This document shows positions 1 to 10,874 of a DNA stretch of 64,000 nucleotides, one piece after another. The position numbers were made by a program, and so were the translations under genes. Each line of letters starts with the position of its first letter. Position 1 is the first letter of the stretch. The notes below the pieces were generated by a model. It ran no database searches. It saw only the letters and a list, made by a program, of their open reading frames with translations, and had not been told where the DNA came from. The DNA comes from Methylobacillus glycogenes JCM 2850 (lineage in GTDB: Bacteria; Pseudomonadota; Gammaproteobacteria; Burkholderiales; Methylophilaceae): contig NZ_BAMT01000001.1 of NCBI RefSeq assembly GCF_000617925.1, positions 1 through 64,000 on the forward strand, read 5' to 3'.

Positions 1-1435
1 GGCGGCCGTGGCATGGGCGGCGGCCCTGGTGGGCCGGGTGGCCCGGGTGGTCGTCGTGGCATGTTTGGTGAAAGCATGCTGGTGAGCGTAGGCACGGCTA
101 GCGAAGTACCGCTTTCGGGTACAGCTTGAGGCTGTGGGTACGGTGACTTCGCTCAATACCGTCAATGTCACAGCGCGGGTCGATGGTCAGCTCAGCAAGA
201 TTTTGTTTACCGAGGGGCAGGAAGTCAAAGCAGGTGATGTGCTGGCCGAGGTTGACCCCCGGCCTTATCTGGCGGCGCTTAAGCAGGCAGAGGGTGTGGT
301 GAGCCAGTACAGCGCACAGTTGAAGAATGCCGAGATTGACCTCAGGCGTTATCAGGAGTTGCGCGACGAGGATTCGATAGCGATCCAGACTTTAGACACG
401 CAAGCGGCTCTGGTACGTCAATATCAGGGCAATCTGGAAAATGCGCTAGGCCAGCTGGAAGCGGCCAAGCTTAATCTTGACTTCACCAAGGTGCGTGCGC
501 CTATCAGTGGTCGCATTGGTTTGCGTCAGGTGGATCTGGGTAATCAGGTCACGGCCAATGCCACAACCCCGATTACCGTGCTGACCCAGACCCGGCCTAT
601 CAGTGTGGTATTCAGCCTGCCTGAGCAGCAGTTGAGCACTGTGCGCCAGCAACTCAAGCGTAATCCCGGCAAGTTGGTAGTAGAAGCGCTGGATAGGCAG
701 CGTCAGCTGAAGCTGGCTTCTGGCGTGGTGGCCAGTCTGGATAACCAGATTGATACCAGCACTGGCACCTTCAAGTTGCGCGCGCGTTTTGATAATGCCG
801 ACGATAGCCTGTACCCCAATCAGTTCGTCAATGTGAAGCTGCATGCTGCCGAGCTGGGCAAGGCTTTGCTTATCCCCAGTGGCGCTTTGCAGCGTGATGA
901 TGAAGGCACGTATGTTTATGCGATAGACAGTGAAAAGAAGGTCAGCAAGCAGCGCGTCACCATAGGCATCAGTCAGGCTGAGCAGGTGGAGATACGCAAG
1001 GGCCTTAGTGCTGGGCAGCGCATTGTGATTGATGGCGTGGACAGGTTATCTGATGGCATGACGGTGCGCGTGGCGGGGGAGGATGACCATATTGCCCCCG
1101 GCGGCGCTGGCCAACGTGGTGGCTGGAAGCGCGGCGAAGGCAGGCCAGATGGAGAGCACAAAGGCCAAGGCCGACGTGGTGCCTGGGGCGAGGCCGCAGA
1201 GTCTGCGGCGCCTGCAGCCCAGGAGCAGGCACGTGCTGATCAAGCGCCTGCTGCTGCCGTGTCTGAGCAAGTGAAGTCATCATCAGCCGCTGAAGACTCA
1301 GCGCGCCAAGGTCGCCGCCAGGAGGGTGAGCGTGCACCGCGTGAACATGCGGGTGAGGGCCATGGTAGTCGCCAGCCTGGCGCTGATGGGGCAAGAAACG
1401 GCGCTGATGCGCAGGGCAGGGGCCAGCGTCCATGA
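1..1435 (+). CDS. mdtA: RND efflux periplasmic adaptor MdtA (5' partial, frame break)
   Basis: This is a membrane-fusion protein linking an inner-membrane RND pump to an outer-membrane channel. The first ~20 codons are a Gly/Pro/Arg-rich linker (repeats of GGP and GG), probably following an N-terminal anchor that lies outside the window. The lipoyl half-motif ([18 protein letters not shown]), the coiled hairpin and the second lipoyl half ([20 protein letters not shown]) follow. The frame open from base 1 hits TGA near 127, while the downstream frame ([13 protein letters not shown]) is clearly the same protein; removing one G in the GGG near 121-124 joins them. The last ~120 residues are a Gly/Arg/Glu/Ala/Gln-rich hydrophilic tail beyond the beta-barrel, which is long for the family. 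The stop overlaps the mdtB start (ATGA). Identity as an RND adaptor is secure; MdtA specifically is inferred from the two different pump genes that follow. Confidence 0.9.
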
Positions 1436-4400
1436 ATCCTTCACGGATCTTCATAGAGCGGCCGGTTGCTACCACGCTGCTCATGCTGGCCCTGCTGATC
1501 TCGGGCATACTGGCTTACCGCTTGCTGCCCGTGGCCTCGCTGCCCGAGGTTGAGTACCCGACAATTCAGGTCAAGACGCTCTACCCCGGTGCCAGCCCGG
1601 AAGTGATCAACGCCATGATCACAGCACCGCTGGAAAGCCAGCTGGGCAAGATTGCCGGGCTGGATGAAATGTCTTCCAGCAGTGCGGGTGGGGCTTCTGT
1701 CATTACCCTGCGTTTCAGCCTGCAAAGCAGCTTAGGCATTGCCGAGCAAGGCGTGCAGGCGGCGATTAATACCGCTTCTAATCTGCTGCCCAGTGACCTG
1801 CCTAGCCAGCCTATCTATAGCAAGGTTAACCCTGCCGATGTGGCGGTGCTGACGCTGGCTGTGACTTCGGATGCCTTGCCGCTGCCCAAGGTGCAGGATC
1901 TGGTGGATACCCGTATTGCACAAAAAATTGCGCAGATTTCTGGTGTTGGCATGGTCAGCATCAGCGGCGGGCAAAAGCCTGCAGTGCGCATCAGCGCCAA
2001 CTCCACGGCGCTGGCTTCTTATGGCCTCAGCTGGAATCCATACGCACGGCAATCACCGCCAATAATCTCAATGGCTCCAAGGGTAGTTTCAATGGCGCTA
2101 CGCGCTCAACCACCATTGATGCCAATGACCAGATGCGCAGTGCGGAGGAATACCGCAACCTGATTCTGAGCTATCAGAATGGCGCGCCAGTGCGGCTCAA
2201 GGATGTGGCCCAAGCTTATGATGGTGCCGAGAATGAATATCTGGCGGCCTGGGCTGATGACAGGCCTGCGGTGATCGTCAATATCCAGCGCCAGCCCGGT
2301 GCCAATGTCATAGACGTGGTGCAGCGCATACGCGAAATGCTGCCCGAGCTGGAAGAAAGCCTGCCCGAAAACGTTCAGGTGGCGATTTTGAGTGACCGCA
2401 GCAATACCATACAGGCCTCGGTCAAGGACACGCAGTTTGAGCTGTTCCTGGCGATAGGCCTGGTAGTGCTGGTGACTTTCCTCTTCCTGCAGGATGGCCG
2501 CGCCACACTGATTCCTTCTATCGCCGTGCCACTATCGCTGGTGGGCACGTTTGGCGTGATGTATATCGCGGGTTTCTCCATCAATAATTTAACGCTGATG
2601 GCGCTGACCATCGCCACTGGTTTTGTCATCGACGATGCCATTGTCATGTTGGAAAACATAGAGCGCTATATAGAGCAGGGTGATCACCCTCTGCAGGCCG
2701 CGCTCAAAGGCTCAAAGCAGATCAGTTTTACCATTATTTCGCTGACAATTTCGCTGATTGCAGTGCTGATCCCGCTGTTGTTCATGAGTGATATTGCCGG
2801 GCGGCTGTTCCGTGAGTTCGCGCTGACCTTGGCGATAGCCATTCTGGTTTCCATGCTGATCTCGCTGACCCTGACGCCCATGCTGTGCGCGCTATGGTTG
2901 CGCCATAAGCCCAAGCACGAGCAAGGCCGTTTTGCCCAGGGCGGTGCACGCATGATGGAAGCGGTGATTGCACGTTATGGCCGCGCGCTGAAGTGGGTGC
3001 TGGCGCATCAGGGGCTGACCTTGATCGTGGCGCTGGTCACCCTGGTGATTACCGCAGCACTGTATCTCTACCTGCCCAAAGGCTTTTTCCCTACGCAGGA
3101 TACTGGCTTGATCCAGGGCATTAGCGAAGCCAGGCAGTCCGTGTCATTTGCCGCCATGAGCAAGCAGCAGCAGGCTTTGGCCAACATCATCAAGCAAGAC
3201 CCAGCCGTGGAATCGGTATCGTCCTATGTTGGGGTAGATGGCACCAATGAGGCACTGAATACCGGACGTATGTTGATCAACCTCAAGCCGCATGCCGAGC
3301 GCGATGTGACAGCCAGCCAGGTGATAGACAGGCTTAAGGACGCCACGGCAGACCAGCCCGAGCTCAAGCTTTACCTGCAACCCGTGCAGGATTTGACCAT
3401 AGAAGACAAATCCAGCCGCACGCAGTACCGCTATCTGCTGACCGACCCGGATATTGCCGTGTTGCAAGCGCAAATGCCGCGCGTGCTGGAAAAGCTGCGC
3501 CAGTTGCCGGAGATCAGTGATGTGGCCAGCGACCTGCAGGATCAGGGCTTGCAGGCTTATCTGGTGATAGACCGCGATAATGCTGCGCGTCTGGGTGTGA
3601 GCGTCTCCAGCATCAACGCCGTGCTCTATAACGCTTTTGGTCAGCGTCTGATCTCTACCATTTATACCCAGGCCAGCCAGTACCGCGTGGTGATGGAAGT
3701 GCCGCCTGGCTTCCGCAATGGCCCAGAGGCTTTGTCCAGCTTGTATGTGCCGGGTAGCGTGGTGGATAGCACAGGCACCACGGTGACCACCCAGGTGCCG
3801 CTGAATTCGCTGGTGCGGGTGGAAGAGCGCAATACCCTGCTTACCATCAACCATATCAGCCAGTTCCCGGCTGCCACCATCTCCTTCAACCTCAAGCAGG
3901 GCGTGGCCCTGGGTGATGCCGTGACGCAAATTCGCGCGGCAGTGGCGGAGTTGCAATTGCCTGCCAGCGTGCAGACGCGCTTCCAGGGGGCGGCTCTGGC
4001 GTTTGAGGCGTCTTTGTCCAATACCTTGTTGCTGATTCTGGCGGCGTTGCTCTGCATGTATATCGTCTTGGGCATACTTTACGAGAGCTTTATCCACCCG
4101 GTAACCATACTTTCCACGCTGCCTTCCGCTGCGGTGGGGGCCTTGCTGGCGCTGTGGCTGGCAGGTCAGGAGATAGGCATGGTGGCCATCATAGGCATCA
4201 TCCTCTTGATTGGTATCGTTAAGAAAAACGCCATCATGATGATAGATTTTGCCCTGGCGGCAGAGCGCGAGCAGGGCATGAAGCCTGTGGATGCAATTTA
4301 CCAAGCTTGTTTGCTGCGCTTCCGTCCCATTTTGATGACCACCATGGCAGCCCTGTTTGGTGCCTTGCCGCTGATGTTTGCGCATGGTGCTGGCGCAGAG

Positions 4401-4565
4401 CTGCGTCAGCCGCTGGGTATCACCATGGTAGGTGGCCTGTTGCTGTCGCAATTGCTGACTATCTTTACCACGCCCGTGATTTACCTGATGTTCGACCGTC
4501 TGGCACAAAGACGTATGCGCAAGGTACAAACCCGCATCAATGATGCCGACGAGGAACTGGCCTGA
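1432..4565 (+). CDS. mdtB: RND efflux pump subunit MdtB (one frame break)
   Basis: Inner-membrane proton-driven drug exporter, about 1044 residues once repaired, which is the normal RND length. The N-terminal helix (residues ~10-30), the first periplasmic loop and the proton-relay helix with the Asp pair ([14 protein letters not shown], residue ~400) are all visible. The reading frame breaks at ~2031: AGC-TGG-AAT should read AGC-CTG-GAA, giving the expected [17 protein letters not shown]; one C is missing from CCTGG. The ATG overlaps the mdtA stop, and the TGA overlaps the mdtC ATG (TGATG), so the three genes are translationally coupled. MdtB and MdtC form a heteromeric pump in the characterised enterobacterial system; the same is inferred here from the two tandem, non-identical RND genes. 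Confidence 0.93.
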
Positions 4566-7500
4566 TGAAACGGGTGCTGTCCTTTTCGCAGTTGAAACCA
4601 GCTGAACGCGGGCCTTCCTCGCTGTTTATCTTGCGCCCGGTGATGACCTGGTTGGTAGCCTTTGCCATGATGCTGGCAGGCTGGATAGCCTTTGGTTTTC
4701 TGCCAGTGGCCCCCTTGCCGCAAGTGGATTTTCCCACTATTTCGGTGACGGCTTCGCTGGCGGGCACCAGCCCGGAAGCCATGGCCTCCTCGGTAACCAC
4801 GCCGCTGGAGCGTAGCCTGGGGCGGATTTCCGGCATTACCGAAATGAGCTCTTCCAGCTCGCTGGGTAGTGCCAATATCACCCTGCAGTTTGATCTGGAA
4901 AAAGACATCAACGTCGCCGCGCGGGAAGTGCAGGCCGCTATCAATGCTGCTGCAGGCATGCTGCCTTCTGGCATGCCTTCACGCCCCAGCTACCGCAAAA
5001 TGAACCCGGCGGACATGCCCAGCATGGTGCTGACCATGACCTCCAAGACCAAGAGTATGGGTGAGCTTTATGACCTGGCCTCGAATATGGTCACGCGCAA
5101 GATTTCGCAGGTGCAGGGCGTAAGCCAGGTCAATGTGGCGGGCAGTGCTTTGCCTGCGGTGCGCGTGGATATCAACCCCGATGCCTTGAGCCAGCAGGGC
5201 CTGGCTTTGGATGATGTGCGCAATGTGATCAGTGCTGCCAATGGCAACAGCCCCAAGGGTTATATCCAAAACGATGAATATAGCTGGCAGGTGGATGCCA
5301 ATGACAGATTGCTGCGCGCCAAGGATTACCGCAGCCTGATCATTACCAGCAAGCAGGGCGCGGTGACGCGCTTGAGTGATGTAGCCAGGGTTTATGACTC
5401 AGTGGAAGACATACGCAATGTTGGCTTCCACAATAATCAGCGTGCCATTTTGCTGATGGTGAGCCGTGAATCTGGTGCCAATATCATTGAGATGATAGAC
5501 AAGATACGCGCCGAGCTGCCCAGCCTGCAAGCCAGCCTGGGCGATGAAATCAAGCTCACCGTGGTGGAAGACAGAAGCCCGAATATCCGAGCCTCGCTGC
5601 ACGAGGCCGAGCTGACGTTGGCAATTGCGGTGGGGCTGGTGATTCTGGTGGTGTTTTTGTTTCTGCGTAATGGCAGAGCCACGCTGATTCCGGCGCTGGC
5701 GGTGCCTGTGTCGCTGATCTCTACCTTTGCGGCCATGTATCTCTGCGGTTACTCGCTGAATAACCTCACCTTGATGGCCTTGATTATCTCCACAGGCTTT
5801 GTAGTGGATGATGCGATTGTGGTGGTAGAGCATATCAGCAAGCGCATAGAGCATGGCGAGGCACCACTGCGCGCGGCTTTGCGCGGTGCGCGTGAAGTCG
5901 GTTTTACCGTGGTCTCCATGAGTTTGTCACTGGTGGCGGTGTTTATTCCGCTGTTGTTCATGGCGGAGATTACCGGGCGTTTGTTCCGCGAATTTGCTGT
6001 CACTTTGTCGGTGGCCATCATGATCTCGCTGTTTGTCTCATTGACGCTGACGCCCATGCTTTGCGCTTATTTATTAAGGCGCAAGGATGCAGCAGCGGTG
6101 GAAGGTGATGTCGTCGAGGATGATGCAGTCCGGGTGAAAACCACACCACGCCAGGGTGTGTTTCAGCGTGTACTCAATGGCTACAGGCGTAGCCTGGCAT
6201 GGGCGCTCAATCACTCCGGGCTGATGCTGGTGATTCTGTTGTTTACGATTGCGGTCAATGTTTACCTCTATATCGCCATTCCCAAGGGGATGTTCCCAGA
6301 TCAGGATACTGGCCGATTGTTTGGTATGGCGCGTGCCGACCAGGGCGTTTCTTTCAATGAGTTGCAGAAAAAGCTGGAGGCTTTCCGCACTATTCTGCTG
6401 GATGACCCCGCGGTGGATCAGGTGATGGGCATGTCTGGCGGTGGCCGTGGGCCGGGTGCCTCCAGCAATTCTGGCAATTTCATCATTATCCTCAAGGATA
6501 TACACCAGCGTGAACCTGCCGAGGAAGTCATCGCCAGATTGCGCCCCAAGCTGGCGCAGGTGTCTGGCGGTTCGATTTTCCTCGTTAATATGCAGGATTT
6601 GCGCGTGGGCGGCCGTTCCAGTGACTCCAGCTACCAGATGACGCTCAAGAGTGATGACGTCAAGTCACTACGCTCCTGGGAGGGCAAGGTGCTGGACAAG
6701 ATGCAGACCGTGCCTGAGATCACAGATGTCAGCGGTGGCGGCCGCAGCCGCACGGTGCAGGTTTATCTGGAAGTGGATAGGGATGCAGCGCTGCGTCTGG
6801 GCGTGGATGTGCAGATGATCATCAATCTCCTGAACAACTCCTACGCGCAAAGGCAGATTTCAACCATCTATCAAGAGCAGAACCAATACCGCGTGGTGAT
6901 GGGCGTGGCCGATCAATATATGCAAAGCCCGGATATTCTCTCCACCTTGTATGTGGTGAGCGGCGCTGGTGCGCGCATTCCGCTTTCTAGCCTGGTCAAG
7001 CTTGGCTATAGCGCCTCCAGACCTTCGGTGCAGCATGAAGGGCAGTTTGCCTCCATTACTTACTCCTTCAACCTGCCGGAAGGCGGCAATCTGGACAATG
7101 CCAAGCAGCAGATACGCGCAGCGTTGGCCGACCTCAAAATGCCGCTCAATGTGCAAGCCACCTTCTCTGGCACCGCAGGTGCGCAGGACAAGGTGCTGAA
7201 GCAGATGCCCTGGCTCATCCTTGCCGCGCTGGTGTCTGTCTACATTGTGCTGGGCATGCTGTACGAGAGTTATGTGCACCCGCTGACCATACTTTCCACC
7301 CTGCCTTCGGCGGGAGTAGGCGCATTGCTGGCCTTGATTCTGTTTGATACGCCGCTGACGCTGATTGCCTTGATTGGCATTATTCTGCTGATAGGCATAG
7401 TGAAAAAGAACGCCATTCTGATGATTGATTTTGCGCTGGCCGCCGAGCGCGAGCAGGGCCTGCCACCCTATGAGGCCATCATGGAAGCCTGCATGCAGCG

Positions 7501-7750
7501 CCTGCGTCCTATTTTGATGACCACCATGGCCGCGCTATTGGGCGCGCTGCCATTGATTTTTGGCACCGACGGCGATGCACCGCTACGCCGTCCGCTGGGT
7601 ATCGCCATTGTTGGTGGCTTGCTCTTGAGCCAGTTGCTAACGTTGTATACCACCCCGGTGATTTATTTATATCTGGATCGTTTACGTCATTGGGTGTTGC
7701 ACAAGCGCAGCGCCCGCCGTGACCGCACTTTGTTGGAGAATTTGCAATGA
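4565..7750 (+). CDS. mdtC: RND efflux pump subunit MdtC
   Basis: Second RND transporter of the operon, 1061 residues and intact. The N-terminus carries the typical RPVMTWLVAFAMMLAGW first helix, and the proton-relay Asp pair appears in FVVDDAIVVVEHI at residue ~412. The late helix region ([18 protein letters not shown]) is shared with MdtB, as expected for paralogues. The start overlaps the last base of the mdtB stop, and the end overlaps the next gene by four bases. It probably assembles with MdtB into a mixed trimer exporting amphiphilic compounds such as bile-salt-like or aromatic molecules; the actual substrates cannot be read from the sequence. No frame break was found in over 3 kb. Confidence 0.95.
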   Translation: MKRVLSFSQLKPAERGPSSLFILRPVMTWLVAFAMMLAGWIAFGFLPVAPLPQVDFPTISVTASLAGTSPEAMASSVTTPLERSLGRISGITEMSSSSSLGSANITLQFDLEKDINVAAREVQAAINAAAGMLPSGMPSRPSYRKMNPADMPSMVLTMTSKTKSMGELYDLASNMVTRKISQVQGVSQVNVAGSALPAVRVDINPDALSQQGLALDDVRNVISAANGNSPKGYIQNDEYSWQVDANDRLLRAKDYRSLIITSKQGAVTRLSDVARVYDSVEDIRNVGFHNNQRAILLMVSRESGANIIEMIDKIRAELPSLQASLGDEIKLTVVEDRSPNIRASLHEAELTLAIAVGLVILVVFLFLRNGRATLIPALAVPVSLISTFAAMYLCGYSLNNLTLMALIISTGFVVDDAIVVVEHISKRIEHGEAPLRAALRGAREVGFTVVSMSLSLVAVFIPLLFMAEITGRLFREFAVTLSVAIMISLFVSLTLTPMLCAYLLRRKDAAAVEGDVVEDDAVRVKTTPRQGVFQRVLNGYRRSLAWALNHSGLMLVILLFTIAVNVYLYIAIPKGMFPDQDTGRLFGMARADQGVSFNELQKKLEAFRTILLDDPAVDQVMGMSGGGRGPGASSNSGNFIIILKDIHQREPAEEVIARLRPKLAQVSGGSIFLVNMQDLRVGGRSSDSSYQMTLKSDDVKSLRSWEGKVLDKMQTVPEITDVSGGGRSRTVQVYLEVDRDAALRLGVDVQMIINLLNNSYAQRQISTIYQEQNQYRVVMGVADQYMQSPDILSTLYVVSGAGARIPLSSLVKLGYSASRPSVQHEGQFASITYSFNLPEGGNLDNAKQQIRAALADLKMPLNVQATFSGTAGAQDKVLKQMPWLILAALVSVYIVLGMLYESYVHPLTILSTLPSAGVGALLALILFDTPLTLIALIGIILLIGIVKKNAILMIDFALAAEREQGLPPYEAIMEACMQRLRPILMTTMAALLGALPLIFGTDGDAPLRRPLGIAIVGGLLLSQLLTLYTTPVIYLYLDRLRHWVLHKRSARRDRTLLENLQ

Positions 7751-9188
7751 GACCCTCTGCCAAGCTTGGAATGACTGGCTTGCCGGTGCTTTTGGCGTTG
7801 TTATTATCGGCCTGCATGGTCGGCCCGGATTATCAGCGCCCCACGGCGGCGGTGCCCACCGATTTTAAGCATGTGGAAGGCTGGAGTGTGGCCGCACCCG
7901 CTGATGAGCACCCCAAGGGCGCATGGTGGGAAGGCTATGGCGATGCTGAGCTCAATGGCCTGATAGCACGGCTGAACACCAGCAACCAGACTGTGGCCCA
8001 GTATGAGGCGCAATACCGCCAGGCCTTTGCCCTGGCGCAAAGTGCGCGTGGCGCATTGTTCCCGCAGCTTTCCACCACGGTAGGCAAGACCCGTGCAGGC
8101 CAGGGGGCGGGCAGCTCAACCTCCAGCCAGGCCGTGCAGGTTTCCGGCATACGCACCACCTATACCGCCACCCTCAACGCCAGCTGGGAGCTGGATATCT
8201 GGGGCAGCTGCGCCGCACCCTGGAGGCCAACCGCGCCAGTGCTGATGCCAGCTTGGCAACACTGGCCGCCATGCGTCTCAGCATGCAGTCTGAGCTGGCG
8301 CAGAATTACCTGCAGCTACGCGTGATGGATCAGCAAAAACGTCTGCTGACCGAGACTGTAGATACCTACAAGCGTGTACTGCAATTGACGGAAAGCCAGT
8401 ACAAGCGCGGCATCATTGCCAGTGCTGACGTGGCCACTGCCACTACCCAGGTGAAGAATGCCGAAGCCGAGCTGGTGGATTTGGTCTGGCAGCGCGCGCA
8501 ACTGGAAAACGCCATTGCCGTGCTGATGGGCGAAGCCCCGGCTAATTTCTCGCTGGCGGATAACGGCAGCTTGCCCAGAATCCCCGCTGTGCCCATGAGC
8601 GTGCCTAGCCAGTTGCTGGAGCGCAGGCCAGATGTAGCGGCCGCAGAGCGCTCGGTGATGGCGGCCAATGCCCAGATCGGCGTAGCCAAGGCTGCTTACT
8701 TCCCCAGCCTCAACCTCAATGCCGCAGGTGGTTATCGCAGCAGCACGCTATCGGACTGGCTGACCCTGCCCAATCGTTATTGGTCGGTAGGCCCGCAACT
8801 GGCCATGACCTTGTTTGATGGTGGCCAGATCAAATTTGGCGTGATAGGTGCCGAGGCCAGTTACGATGCCTCGGTGGCAACCTACAGGCAAACCGTGCTT
8901 ACTGCCTTGCAAGAGGTGGAGAATTATCTGGTGACCCTGCATACCCTGAGCGAAGAAGCCGTATTGCGCGAAGAAGCGGTAGCGGCCTCACGCAAGGCGC
9001 TACAGCAATACACCAACCAATATCGCGTGGGCCTGATTGGCTTTCTTGATGTAGTCACCGCACAAACCACTGCCCTCAACAGCGCGCGTACCTTGCTGAC
9101 CTTGCAGCAGACACAGTTGATCAACAGTGTGCAATTGATTGCAGCGCTGGGTGGCGAATGGGAAGGGCTGCCCCAAAATAAAAATTAG
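7747..9188 (+). CDS. RND outer-membrane channel lipoprotein (OprM/TolC type, one frame break)
   Basis: Outer-membrane factor of the NodT family, ~480 residues after repair. It starts with a lipoprotein signal (VLLALLLSACMVGPDYQRP), so the mature N-terminal Cys is acylated. Two outer-membrane efflux repeats follow, with the recognisable segments QLLERRPDVAAAER and ALQEVENYLV. The frame breaks at ~8205, where GGC-AGC-TGC should read GGC-xAG-CTG-CGC (W-G-Q/K-L-R-R-T-L-E); one base is missing and GGCCAG is the simplest repair. The gene overlaps mdtC by four bases and closes the four-gene tripartite efflux operon. A channel gene inside an mdtABC operon is common outside the enterobacteria, where TolC serves instead. 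Confidence 0.92.
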
Positions 9189-9279
9189 ACAAAAAAGTAG
9201 ATAAAAGCTAAGACTTGGAAAGCGTCTCTCAATGCTGTCCTACAGCTGCCTCAGTCAACCACTGACAGACAGCGCATAA

Positions 9280-9327
9280 GACCAGCCAGCAGAATAGGAA
9301 TATCTTACCGATTCTGCTGGAGTGGTC
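9280..9327 (+). promoter_or_regulatory. Long hairpin covering the esterase ribosome-binding site
   Basis: The sequence GACCA-gCCAGCAGAAT (9280-9295) is complementary to ATTCTGCTGGa-gTGGTC (9311-9327), giving a perfect 10-bp stem plus a GACCA/TGGTC outer stem around a 15-nt loop. The only purine-rich ribosome-binding sequence for the next gene, GGAG at about 9319-9322, lies in the 3' arm, and the ATG follows at 9330. Folding would therefore hide the start site. A smaller TCAGT-caacc-ACTGA hairpin lies just upstream. No U-run follows, so it is not a standard terminator. Confidence 0.55.
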
Positions 9328-9329
9328 TC

Positions 9330-10325
9330 ATGAACATCCTCAGCCCCATCATCAATACTTTCAGTTCGCCCGCCAATCAGTACAGCGGCATGGAGCCGCA
9401 GACACGGGCCTTGCTCGAAAAATTGGCGGCCAGTGATAGCACCCCGGTCAATAAGTTATCGCCAGAAGAGGCGCGCAAGGTGCTGCAAACCTTGCAGGCC
9501 AGCGTGGAGGTTGACACCAGCAATATAGAAATCACCGAGCGTGAAGTGGCAATTGAAAGCCACTCTATCCATTTGACTGTGGTACGTCCTAGTGAAAGTA
9601 CTTTTCCGCCTCCGGTGATCATGTTCTTCCACGGTGGTGGCTGGGTGCTGGGTGATTTTGAGACCCATAAACGCTTGGTGAGGGATCTCAGCCTTGCGGC
9701 TAATGCTGCAGTGGTGTTTGTCGATTACACCTTGTCGCCCGAAGCCAGTTACCCTACTGCGGCCATTGAATGTTATCTGGCCACACAATGGGTAGCACAA
9801 CATGGTGCCGAAATAGGCGTGGACGGCAGTCGTCTGGTGGCGGCGGGCAATAGCGCTGGCGGCAATATCGCCACCGTAGTCTGCCTCATGGCCAAAGAAA
9901 AACGCGAGCCACTGATCCGTCACCAGACCTTGTTCTGGCCAGTCACCGATGCGAAATTTAATACAGAGTCGTATCAGAAATTTGAAAACGGCTATTTCCT
10001 CACGCGCGACATGATGACCTGGTTCTGGGATCACTATCTCGACAATGAAGAAAGCCGCCGCGAGGTGTATGCCTCACCACTGAATGCCACCATAGAGCAA
10101 CTCACTGACTTACCCCCTGCCTTGATACAAACTGCAGAGTTTGATGTGCTGCGCGATGAAGGCGAGGCCTACGGCCAGATGCTGACCGATGCGGGAGTCA
10201 GCGTGACTTGTACACGCTATCTGGGGGCTATTCATGATTTTGGCTTGCTTAACCCCTTGGCTGAAACACCGCAGGCACATGCTGCCATTCAGCAGGCGGC
10301 CAGTGAAATCAGAAAATATATTTAA
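9330..10325 (+). CDS. Alpha/beta hydrolase, HSL-type esterase/lipase
   Basis: A 331-residue carboxylesterase of the hormone-sensitive-lipase family. The oxyanion-hole motif HGGGW is at residue ~101, the nucleophile elbow GNSAGG at Ser ~175 (Asn replaces the usual Asp of GDSAGG), the acid is in EFDVLRDEG and the His in HDFGLL near the C-terminus, so the triad is complete. There is no signal peptide, so it is probably cytosolic. Its real substrate is unknown; family members hydrolyse short-chain acyl esters. It stands alone between the efflux operon and a convergent PIN gene. The start is set by GGAG eight bases upstream, which lies inside a hairpin arm. Confidence 0.9.
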   Translation: MNILSPIINTFSSPANQYSGMEPQTRALLEKLAASDSTPVNKLSPEEARKVLQTLQASVEVDTSNIEITEREVAIESHSIHLTVVRPSESTFPPPVIMFFHGGGWVLGDFETHKRLVRDLSLAANAAVVFVDYTLSPEASYPTAAIECYLATQWVAQHGAEIGVDGSRLVAAGNSAGGNIATVVCLMAKEKREPLIRHQTLFWPVTDAKFNTESYQKFENGYFLTRDMMTWFWDHYLDNEESRREVYASPLNATIEQLTDLPPALIQTAEFDVLRDEGEAYGQMLTDAGVSVTCTRYLGAIHDFGLLNPLAETPQAHAAIQQAASEIRKYI

Positions 10326-10365
10326 GCCATGGTGTTAATCACGGGAAGATTGCTTGTTGGTGAAC

Positions 10366-10863
10366 TTAAAGCAAATTCTTGAGCCTGGCCTGGCTTAACC
10401 AAGCTTCCGTGTAATTATTTTTCAATGGGTTTTTTGACCTGTGTTTCAGGTGTTTAAGCATAGACTCAAGCGAGACCAATCGGTCTTGCCAACCTTGCTG
10501 ACTCATATATCGCACTGCAGCCAAATCCGGACTGTTCAAATACCACACGGGTTGTTTTAGTGACTGGGCGTAAATGATTAATGCCTTTTCCCCGTCATCC
10601 AGACCAACTTCCCCCACTTCCAAATCAAACGCGATCACACGTGATGTTTCTATTGACTCTATGTGAGCAAAGCTTGATTTTAATTCATTGATTTCAATAA
10701 GCTGCTCTGGATTTCTATTTTGAAATCCGGTTTGGGTCTCTTCAATGACTTTACTCACAGTGTGCAGCTGGAAGTGGTGGCTCAGAGGTTTCCAGCAAAC
10801 TGCGCGATGAGCTTCAATGATGACATTGGTGTCGATGAGGACAATATCACCCGGCTTGAACAA
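10366..10863 (-). CDS. PIN-domain protein (DUF4411-like putative ribonuclease toxin)
   Basis: A 165-residue protein with PIN nuclease signatures: the N-terminal strand LIDTNVIIEAHR (Asp11), a second acidic residue in SKVIEET, a third in LDDGEKALII, and a late NSPDLAAV segment. PIN proteins are Mg-dependent ribonucleases, often the toxin of a toxin-antitoxin pair. It lies 11 bp downstream of the XRE/ImmA gene on the same strand and is clearly co-transcribed. This arrangement (HTH-metallopeptidase then PIN) recurs in mobile and defence-type gene pairs, so I infer a toxin role or a partner in stress response. The base composition is more AT-rich than the flanking genes, suggesting acquisition. 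Confidence 0.75.
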   Translation of the reverse strand: MFKPGDIVLIDTNVIIEAHRAVCWKPLSHHFQLHTVSKVIEETQTGFQNRNPEQLIEINELKSSFAHIESIETSRVIAFDLEVGEVGLDDGEKALIIYAQSLKQPVWYLNSPDLAAVRYMSQQGWQDRLVSLESMLKHLKHRSKNPLKNNYTEAWLSQARLKNLL

Positions 10864-10874
10864 TTTTTTATGCC

